Below are positions 1 to 5,515 of a stretch of 5,953 bases of DNA, piece after piece. The stretch lies in the NCBI GenBank assembly GCA_021794335.1, contig JAJYQZ010000165.1:1-5953 (forward strand), in the 5' to 3' direction. The number at the start of each line of letters is the position of its first letter. The first letter of the stretch is position 1. The translations under genes were made by a program, and so were the position numbers. Under the pieces are notes generated by a model. It searched no databases, was not told the origin of the DNA, and saw only the letters and a program-made list of their open reading frames with translations. Source of the DNA: a bacterium (GTDB taxonomy: Bacteria > SZUA-79 > Acidulodesulfobacterales > Acidulodesulfobacteraceae).

Positions 1-522
1 GTAGCGGTAAAGAAAAATGTAAATAATTTAAAAATAGTATCTTCTTTAAATTTGGGAAACAAAAAATCTGTTTTTCTTATAGAGGTCGGCAGCGAGCTTT
101 TCTTAGTCGGCGTATCCCCGTCTAATATTCAGGTTATAGGACATATTAAAGATTTAAACCATAATTCCGTTTTTAATGATGCTCTTCAAGCGCATCCCGA
201 AGGAGGTAAAGCCGGTCCTCATGCAAATTCCGGCGAGGGCGGACGGGATACGACCGCGGTTTATCAAGGCGGACTGTCAAGCCTGCCCCAGTCTTCCGAC
301 AACTTTGCGAAGGTTTTAAAAAATCAGGTTGATTCAAAAGAGAGTTTAAATTTAAATCCGAATATCAAATTTGATCCCGGCAAATTAGACATGGAAGGTA
401 ACTATAAGATTAAAAATATATCGGAAGCCAGATTTAAAAATAAAGCCGACAATGTATTTTTCGATATAGAGGAAAAATTAAAAGGGTTGATAGAAAACAA
501 TGGCAATATTAAAAAATTTTAA
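1..522 (+). CDS. fliO: Flagellar biosynthesis protein FliO, 5'-truncated by window edge
   Basis: FliO is a small membrane protein that helps assemble or stabilise the FliP ring of the flagellar export gate. The frame is open from base 1 to the TAA at 520-522, giving 173 visible residues. The start codon and the expected N-terminal membrane helix are missing, so they must lie upstream. The TTG at 52 is in frame but falls inside the conserved core, so it is not the start. That core spans visible residues about 10-50: LKIVSSLNLGNKKS, then a hydrophobic FLIEVG and LVGVSP, the beta-rich cytoplasmic pattern typical of FliO after its helix. Next comes a Gly/Pro/Ser/His-rich linker (about residues 61-100) and a charged, probably helical tail. 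The tail is far longer than in enteric FliO (about 120 residues in total), though long tails occur elsewhere. Its last 23 bases overlap fliP. Family assignment rests on the core plus its place directly before fliP. Confidence 0.86.
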   Translation, partial: VAVKKNVNNLKIVSSLNLGNKKSVFLIEVGSELFLVGVSPSNIQVIGHIKDLNHNSVFNDALQAHPEGGKAGPHANSGEGGRDTTAVYQGGLSSLPQSSDNFAKVLKNQVDSKESLNLNPNIKFDPGKLDMEGNYKIKNISEARFKNKADNVFFDIEEKLKGLIENNGNIKKF

Positions 523-1207
523 AAATACGAGCCTGCTTGCCCTGCCCGCGATAACTATGACGGGACATCCGCATCATTCGGAAGTTTCGATGCTTATCCA
601 GATACTGCTCATTTTTACCGTTATATCCATCGCGCCGTCTATTTTAATAATGATGACATCTTTTATCAGGATAGTCGTAGTTTTGTCTTTCCTAAGAACA
701 TCGCTGGGACTTACGACTGAGCCGCCCAATCAAGTAATTATAGGCTTAAGCCTTTTTCTTACATTTTTCATAATGGCGCCCGTGATCAATAAGATATATA
801 AAAATGCTTATATTCCATATACAAAAAAGGCGATAGGGATTAACAGGGCGTACAAAACGGGATTAAAACCGCTTCGAGGTTTTATGTTAAAACAGACTCG
901 GATGAAAGATCTGGAACTTTTTGTCAAAATGGCTAAAATAAAACATATAAGCTCCCCGAAGGATGTCCCGACCTATGTTCTTATTCCCGCATTCATCACC
1001 AGCGAGCTGACGACGGCATTCGAGATAAGTTTTCTTATCTATTTGCCCTTTTTAATAATAGATCTGGTGGTTTCAAGCCTTTTAATGTCCATGGGAATGC
1101 TCATGCTGCCGCCTACAATGATTTCGCTGCCGTTTAAACTTATGCTTTTTGTGCTGGTTAACGGCTGGTATTTAGTTATCGGTTCATTGGTTCAAAGTTT
1201 CAGGTGA
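500..1207 (+). CDS. fliP: Flagellar export gate pore protein FliP
   Basis: FliP (235 aa) is the main subunit of the inner-membrane export pore; five copies assemble with FliQ and FliR. Family hallmarks are dense: MMTSFIRIVVVLSFLR (residues 51-66), the PPNQV loop (75-79), FLTFFIMAPVINKIY (76-90 region), the cytoplasmic PLRGFMLKQTR (114-124), PAFITSELTTAFEIS (163-177), LPFLIIDLV and the C-terminal PFKLMLFVLVNGW. The Met-rich gasket loop (196-202) reads MSMGMLM. FliP usually starts with a cleavable signal peptide. Here the N-terminus is short, with KNFKN then a hydrophobic TSLLALPAIT and a GHPHH stretch, about nine residues shorter than Salmonella FliP as I recall it. ATG 500 is preferred because it supplies this signal-like segment and has AAAGGG 13 bases upstream; in-frame ATGs at 557 and 590 would remove it. 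The gene overlaps fliO by 23 bases, suggesting coupled translation. FVLVNGW has Asn where Asp is usual. Confidence 0.98.
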   Translation: MAILKNFKNTSLLALPAITMTGHPHHSEVSMLIQILLIFTVISIAPSILIMMTSFIRIVVVLSFLRTSLGLTTEPPNQVIIGLSLFLTFFIMAPVINKIYKNAYIPYTKKAIGINRAYKTGLKPLRGFMLKQTRMKDLELFVKMAKIKHISSPKDVPTYVLIPAFITSELTTAFEISFLIYLPFLIIDLVVSSLLMSMGMLMLPPTMISLPFKLMLFVLVNGWYLVIGSLVQSFR

Positions 1208-1213
1208 ATGGGA

Positions 1214-1231
1214 TTATCTTATGAGAGATAA
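1214..1231 (+). promoter_or_regulatory. Weak hairpin covering the fliQ ribosome-binding region
   Basis: In the 26-base gap between fliP and fliQ, TTATCT (1214-1219) pairs exactly with AGATAA (1226-1231). A further T-G wobble (1220 with 1225) closes a four-base ATGA loop. The 3' arm and loop contain the only purine-rich SD-like stretch (GAGAGA, 1223-1228) before the fliQ ATG at 1234. The stem is AT-rich and therefore weak. A ribosome finishing fliP at 1207 would cover or melt the 5' arm, so the structure could couple fliQ translation to fliP. The base pairing is seen in the sequence; the regulatory role is inference. Confidence 0.35.
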
Positions 1232-1233
1232 AA

Positions 1234-1512
1234 ATGTCCGTAGCATTTGTTAATTTTATAATACAAAAGGTAATAATGACCGTTCTTTACTTAAGCGCGC
1301 CGCCGCTTATCGCCAGCCTTGCGATCGGCATTACGATAAGCGTTTTTCAGGCAGTAACGCAGCTTCAGGACCAGACGCTTACCTTTGTTCCTAAAATTAT
1401 TGTCGTTATAATAGTTTTATTGATTTTTGGCCCATGGATGCTCAGCATATTAGTTGATTTTACCAGGGTGATTTTTATACATTTTCCTCAATATATCCGC
1501 GGAGGCAGTTAA
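1234..1512 (+). CDS. fliQ: Flagellar export gate protein FliQ
   Basis: FliQ (92 aa) is a two-helix hairpin protein; four copies pack around the FliP5-FliR1 core of the export pore in the inner membrane. The length is exactly typical. The conserved order is visible: LSAPPLIASLAIGITISVFQA (residues 20-40, first hairpin helix), the tip VTQLQDQTLTFVPK (41-54) with the near-invariant Q-Q-TL-FVPK pattern, then a second hydrophobic helix ending in GPWML and LVDFTR (66-78). ATG 1234 fits the family N-terminus; other ATGs just upstream (1208, 1221) are out of frame. The SD is poor (GAGAGA) and lies within a small potential hairpin. It follows fliP by 26 bases and precedes fliR by 6. No missing key residues were noted. 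Confidence 0.98.
   Translation: MSVAFVNFIIQKVIMTVLYLSAPPLIASLAIGITISVFQAVTQLQDQTLTFVPKIIVVIIVLLIFGPWMLSILVDFTRVIFIHFPQYIRGGS
1501..1505 (+). promoter_or_regulatory. Ribosome-binding site of fliR, inside the end of fliQ
   Basis: GGAGG at 1501-1505 is the only good SD match before the fliR ATG at 1519. It lies within the last codons of fliQ (Gly-Gly-Ser), so the fliQ stop codon sits between the SD and the fliR start. The 13 bases between the SD and the ATG exceed the usual 5-9, which should weaken initiation. This fits the single FliR copy per export gate, although that link is inference. Confidence 0.6.
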
Positions 1513-1518
1513 TTTAAA

Positions 1519-2304
1519 ATGATAATTATCCATACGCGCCTTCTCATAGAATTTATCTTGATTTTTTTTAGGGTCATTGCAATGATCGTTATTATGCCGT
1601 TTGTAGGCAGTTCCGCCGTTCCCAACTGGGCAAAGATCGGAATGGCGTTTTTTATTTCCTTAATTATTTATCCTTTGATTGTTAAAACCCAAATAATTCC
1701 CAGCATATCTTTTCCGGCGCTGGTTTTATTTATTCTTTCCCAGACATTGATAGGGCTTATTCTTGGATTTTTAGTCCTTATAATCTTTACAGGGGTTGAG
1801 TTAGCGGGTCAGTTTATGGGTCTTCAGATAGGTTTTGGCATGATAAGCCTTTTAAACCCGTTAATTTCAAATCAACAGGTTTCTCTTATCGCAAATATGC
1901 AAAACTTTATTGCGCTGATGATTTTCATAGAAACATCGGCTTTTTTCTTTGTTATTGAAGGGTTGTATAAAAGTTTCGAAACCATACCTTTAACCTTTAT
2001 ACAATTTTCCCCGTCTATTTTCAAATACTTAGTTTTAAAAGGGGGTGATATTTTTACAATCGGTCTTGATTTAAGTATTCCTATCGTAATAGTCGCTATT
2101 TTATTAAATATAATTATTGCCTTAATGGGAAGATTAGCGCCGCAATTTAATATTTTTGCGGTAGGTTTTCCGCTGCTGATATTTGTCGGACTTTATATTT
2201 TATACATCGCCGAGCCTTATTTTACGGATTACATAATTAAATCTTTCGTACACCTCAGATTTGAATATTATCGTTTAATAAATTCTTTGGCTTTATTAAG
2301 TTAA
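1519..2304 (+). CDS. fliR: Flagellar export gate protein FliR
   Basis: FliR (261 aa, normal length) is the single-copy subunit that completes the FliP5-FliQ4-FliR1 pore and contributes the plug loop. It is almost wholly hydrophobic with about six membrane segments. Recognisable family points are FFRVIAMIVIMPFVGSSAVP near the N-terminus (16-35), ILGFLVLIIFTGVELAGQFMGLQIGFG (81-107), the plug-loop region with the NP of LLNPLISNQQVS (111-122), and the C-terminal GRLAPQFNIFAVGFPL (204-219), the strongest FliR signature. The start at 1519 gives the expected short N-terminus before the first helix. The gene follows fliQ by 6 bases and is followed by flhB after a 23-base AT-only-like gap without a visible terminator. 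No frameshift or missing block was seen. Confidence 0.97.
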   Translation: MIIIHTRLLIEFILIFFRVIAMIVIMPFVGSSAVPNWAKIGMAFFISLIIYPLIVKTQIIPSISFPALVLFILSQTLIGLILGFLVLIIFTGVELAGQFMGLQIGFGMISLLNPLISNQQVSLIANMQNFIALMIFIETSAFFFVIEGLYKSFETIPLTFIQFSPSIFKYLVLKGGDIFTIGLDLSIPIVIVAILLNIIIALMGRLAPQFNIFAVGFPLLIFVGLYILYIAEPYFTDYIIKSFVHLRFEYYRLINSLALLS

Positions 2305-2327
2305 TTAAAAATTGATTAAATTAAACT

Positions 2328-3413
2328 ATGGCAGAAGACCAGTTTGACAAAACAGAACCCGCGACCCCCAAGCGGTTGCAGGATGCCAGAAGCAAAGGGC
2401 AGGTGATGAAATCGAGGGAGGTAAACACCGCCTTTATGCTTATAACTATTTTAATCTATTTATATTTTAACATTTCGTCAATCGGCAATATTATAACTTC
2501 CGAGATAGTTTATTTTTTATCCAACTCCTTTTATATAAATTTGAATTATGCGGGGATGCTACAAATCTTATACCAACTCATTTATATCGTAATATTTGCC
2601 GTCCTTCCGTTTATTTTAATCGTCTTTTTTGCGTCTATCGTTTCCAATCTGTCCCAGGTCGGGCTGCTGTTCACCTTAGAGCCGTTAATTCCGGATTTTG
2701 CAAGAATAGACCCTATATCCGGATTCAAGAGATTTTTCTCATATCAATCCGTCAACGAATTGTTTAAATCTGTTTTCAAATTTTTTGTTTTAGCCGTAGT
2801 AGCCTATTTTACATGTATTCCTTACATCAAAAAAATTTTTATTTTGCAATATACCGCGCCGTCTTACGACCTGCTTTTTACGGTTAAGCTTTTATATAAA
2901 CTCTTTTTTAATATTATATTCGTAATGATTATATTAAGCATTATCGATTTTTTCATACAGAGGCATCAATACAACAAAGGTTTAATGATGTCCAAGCAGG
3001 AGGTTAAGGATGAGGCAAAACAATATGAGGGGAATCAGCAGATAAAGGGAAAAATTAGAAAAATGCAAAGGGAGATAGCAAGGAGGAAGATATTAAAGGA
3101 GGTTAAAAAAGCCCATGTCGTTATTACTAATCCGACGCACTTTGCGGTGGCCGTTAAATATGACAACAAAAAATATAACGCCCCCATCGTTGTTGCAAAA
3201 GGGGCGGATAACTTAGCTTTTCTGATAAAAAAGATCGCGTCGGAAAACGATGTGCCTTTAGTCGAGAATAAATTTATAGCAAGAATGCTCTACGATATGT
3301 GCGAACCGGGGCAATTAATCCCCGAAGGTTTATATAAGGCTGTGGCAGAAATACTTGCGCATTTATATCTTACAAATAAAAAATTTAAAGAGATATGGGG
3401 TTTAATTAAATAA
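2328..3413 (+). CDS. flhB: Flagellar export protein FlhB, substrate-specificity switch
   Basis: FlhB (361 aa) is an inner-membrane export protein that wraps the FliP/Q/R pore. Its cytoplasmic domain self-cleaves and switches export from rod/hook proteins to filament proteins. The N-terminus carries the classic KTEPATPKR and ARSKGQV motifs (8-26). About four membrane helices follow (roughly 33-53, 85-107, 148-165, 187-210). SGFKRFFS (131-138) is the usual amphipathic segment. The cytoplasmic linker MSKQEVKDE (221-229), GNQQIKGKIR and REIARRK leads to VVITNPTH, with the self-cleavage site between N268 and P269 intact; the equivalent in Salmonella is N269-P270. The C-terminal part, including VENKFIARMLYD and IPEGLYKAVAEILA, is complete. 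ATG 2328 matches the family N-terminus but has no clear SD. Its stop overlaps the flhA start by one base (TAATG), a standard coupling arrangement. Confidence 0.99.
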   Translation: MAEDQFDKTEPATPKRLQDARSKGQVMKSREVNTAFMLITILIYLYFNISSIGNIITSEIVYFLSNSFYINLNYAGMLQILYQLIYIVIFAVLPFILIVFFASIVSNLSQVGLLFTLEPLIPDFARIDPISGFKRFFSYQSVNELFKSVFKFFVLAVVAYFTCIPYIKKIFILQYTAPSYDLLFTVKLLYKLFFNIIFVMIILSIIDFFIQRHQYNKGLMMSKQEVKDEAKQYEGNQQIKGKIRKMQREIARRKILKEVKKAHVVITNPTHFAVAVKYDNKKYNAPIVVAKGADNLAFLIKKIASENDVPLVENKFIARMLYDMCEPGQLIPEGLYKAVAEILAHLYLTNKKFKEIWGLIK

Positions 3414-5515
3414 TGGCGAATCAAGTTGAATCCGTGCCTATTTCGGGCAATTTTATATTAAAGAACTCCGACATAATACTGGCTTTACTTTTTGTAATGG
3501 TAATCATCCTTATGGTTATACCGATAACCACATGGATGCTCGATATATTTTTAACTTTTTCCATATCTTTTTCTATAATCGTGCTTCTCGTTTCCATATA
3601 TGTCCTGAGGCCCTTAGAATTTTCCGTGTTTCCCACAATACTTTTAGTTGCCACCCTGTTTCGCTTATCGCTCGAGATAGCCGCCACCAGATTAATACTC
3701 CTGTACGGGTATAAAGGAACGGACGCCGCAGGCATTGTGATTCAATCGTTCGGGAAGTTTGTGGTCGGCGGCAACTATGCGGTCGGCATCGTTATATTTA
3801 TCATTTTTATCATAATTAATTTTGTCGTTATAACAAAGGGCGCAACCAGGGTAGCGGAGGTTTCGGCCAGATTTACGCTAGATGCCTTGCCGGGCAAGCA
3901 GATGTCCATCGATGCCGAACTTAATTCTGGTTTTATAACCGAGGAAGAGGCGAGAAAAAAACGGACGGATTTGACAAAAGAGGTCGATTTTTACGGGTCG
4001 ATGGACGGCGCAACCAAATTTGTCAGGGGCGATGTAATCGCCGCTATAATCATAATAATCGTAAATATTATAGGCGGCCTTTTAATAGGTGTCATCCAGC
4101 ATCATTTATCCATACTAAGAGCGGCTTCAGATTATACCCTTCTCACAGTCGGGGAAGGGCTTGTTGCCCAAATTCCCGCTTTAATAGTTTCGACATCAAG
4201 CGGTATAATAATTACCAGAGCTACGAGGGAAAGCAATCTTTCGAAAGACTTTTCGTATCAATTTTTGTCTAATCCGAGGGCTTTATATACCGCAAGCGGC
4301 GTTCTTTTCTTTTTCGGCATTATTCCCGGGCTTCCGCACTGGCCTTTTATTCTTTTCGCAATACTTGTAGGATTAGTTGCATATTTAATATCTAAAGAAA
4401 TAGGGAAAAAGAAGACCGAGTTAAGCAAAAAGGAGTTAGAAGATAGAAAGAGCATTCCCGAATCGCAAATTATAGAGAGCGTTCTGCAAGTCGATATTCT
4501 CGAGCTCGAGGTCGGTTACGGCCTCATATCTTATGTCGATGCTTCAAGAAACGGAGAGCTTTTGGAAAGAATTAAAGGCATTAGAAAACAGTTGGCGGGG
4601 GATTTAGGAATTATAGTTCCGCCTATTCACATTAAAGACAATCTCAATTTAAAGCCGAACGAGTACCTGTTTTTGATTAAAGGCGCCCCCGTGGCAAAAT
4701 ACGAAGTAATGCCTAATAAACTTCTCGCTATGAATCCTGGGAATGTAACAGAGAATATTCAGGGTATTGTTACAAATGAACCGGCATTCAACCTTCCGGC
4801 GCTATGGATAGATGAAAGCCTTAAGCAAAAGGCGCAGATGGCGGGTTGGACCGTCGTCGAGATACCCGCGGTAATAGCAACGCATATAGTAGAGATAATA
4901 AAGGCGAATGCGCCGGAACTTCTTACAAGGCAGGATGTCCAGAAACTTTTGGACATGCTTTCCTCTAAATATCCAAAGATAGTCGATGACCTTATCCCGA
5001 ATACCCTTTCCTTAAGCGCCGTTCAAACCGTTCTTGAAAATTTGCTTTCGGAGGGCGTCCCTATCAAAGATATGCTTACAATCGTGGAGACGCTTCATAA
5101 TTACGGTCAAAATATCAAAGACCCTGCCGCATTGACCGAATATGTCAGAGCCGCTTTAAAAAGAACCATAACCAAAATGGCTATGGGAGCTGATAATACT
5201 CTCAGGCCTTTAATACTGGGAAAGAATTTCGAATCGCTTATGATTAATGAATACAATAAAACAAAAGAGAAAGGGGGGTACGCAGGGATCGACCAATCTT
5301 ACTATAATAAAATAATTTCGGCCGTCAAAGAAGGGGTAAAAAAATCTGCCGAAACCGGCTTATCTCCCGTCGTATTAACCTCTCCCCAGATAAGATTGTT
5401 TTTAAAAAATATTTTAAACGAAATAGTTCCGGGGATAACGGTTATTTCATCCAATGAACTGTCGCCTAATTCCAAAATTAAACCACTGGGAAGTATAGAA
5501 ATTTATGCAGATTAA
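3413..5515 (+). CDS. flhA: Flagellar export gate protein FlhA
   Basis: FlhA (700 aa, normal length) forms the nonameric ring of the export gate. Its membrane part couples proton flow to export, and its cytoplasmic part docks chaperone-substrate complexes. About eight membrane helices are visible in residues 20-140 and 208-330. Between them lies the conserved FHIPEP-family cytoplasmic loop: ITKGATRVAEV with R146, FTLDALPGKQMSIDA, EEEARKKR, and DFYGSMDGATKFVRGD (192-207). K202 and D207 fall where the essential Salmonella K203 and D208 are, from memory. VGEGLVAQIPALIVST (246-261) has Glu248 where the family usually has Asp. A charged linker (about 330-350) leads to the cytoplasmic domain: LEVGYGLISYVD, IRKQLAGDLGIIVPPIHI, VDDLIPNTLSLSAVQTVLENLL, and the C-terminal VVLTSPQIRLFLK and LSPNSKIKPLG. 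The start overlaps the flhB stop by one base, and the end overlaps flhF by 11 bases. Small open frames on either strand inside it are shadows. Confidence 0.99.
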   Translation: MANQVESVPISGNFILKNSDIILALLFVMVIILMVIPITTWMLDIFLTFSISFSIIVLLVSIYVLRPLEFSVFPTILLVATLFRLSLEIAATRLILLYGYKGTDAAGIVIQSFGKFVVGGNYAVGIVIFIIFIIINFVVITKGATRVAEVSARFTLDALPGKQMSIDAELNSGFITEEEARKKRTDLTKEVDFYGSMDGATKFVRGDVIAAIIIIIVNIIGGLLIGVIQHHLSILRAASDYTLLTVGEGLVAQIPALIVSTSSGIIITRATRESNLSKDFSYQFLSNPRALYTASGVLFFFGIIPGLPHWPFILFAILVGLVAYLISKEIGKKKTELSKKELEDRKSIPESQIIESVLQVDILELEVGYGLISYVDASRNGELLERIKGIRKQLAGDLGIIVPPIHIKDNLNLKPNEYLFLIKGAPVAKYEVMPNKLLAMNPGNVTENIQGIVTNEPAFNLPALWIDESLKQKAQMAGWTVVEIPAVIATHIVEIIKANAPELLTRQDVQKLLDMLSSKYPKIVDDLIPNTLSLSAVQTVLENLLSEGVPIKDMLTIVETLHNYGQNIKDPAALTEYVRAALKRTITKMAMGADNTLRPLILGKNFESLMINEYNKTKEKGGYAGIDQSYYNKIISAVKEGVKKSAETGLSPVVLTSPQIRLFLKNILNEIVPGITVISSNELSPNSKIKPLGSIEIYAD

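Noticed and set aside
52..54. TTG as a possible start codon for the first gene
   Set aside because: The frame is open back to base 1, and residues encoded upstream (LKIVSSLN) belong to the conserved FliO core, so the true start lies outside the window.
1023..1040. Perfect 7-bp inverted repeat AGATAAG-TTTT-CTTATCT inside fliP
   Set aside because: It is AT-rich, encodes conserved FliP residues (EISFLIY), has no U-tract directly after the stem, and lies mid-gene, so a terminator or operator role is not supported.
1176..1202. Minus-strand sigma-28-like match (10 of 12) at the end of fliP
   Set aside because: It is antisense to the operon with no gene on that strand, and such matches are near chance level in this composition.
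1307..1333. Minus-strand sigma-28-like match (10 of 12) inside fliQ
   Set aside because: It is antisense with nothing downstream to transcribe except fliP and fliO in reverse, and near chance level.
3010..3045. Out-of-frame ATG after AGGAGGT in flhB
   Set aside because: The frame ends after 11 codons and has no recognisable product.
3115..3216. Out-of-frame ATG after the AGGAGGT at 3097 in flhB
   Set aside because: It gives only about 33 codons overlapping the highly conserved NPTH region, whose protein sequence already explains the bases.
3421..3735. Minus-strand open frame of about 100 codons within flhA
   Set aside because: It is antisense to the strongly conserved membrane part of FlhA, with no recognisable protein features; a shadow frame.
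4499..4510. Perfect 12-base palindrome CTCGAGCTCGAG in flhA
   Set aside because: It encodes the Leu-Glu-Leu-Glu of the conserved ILELEVGYG segment; a repeated codon pair explains it without a binding-site role.
4935..4956. Hairpin ATGTCCA / TGGACAT with an 8-base loop in flhA
   Set aside because: The stem is only 7 bp with no U-tract, deep inside the coding region of the FlhA cytoplasmic domain; not a terminator, and no other role is evident.
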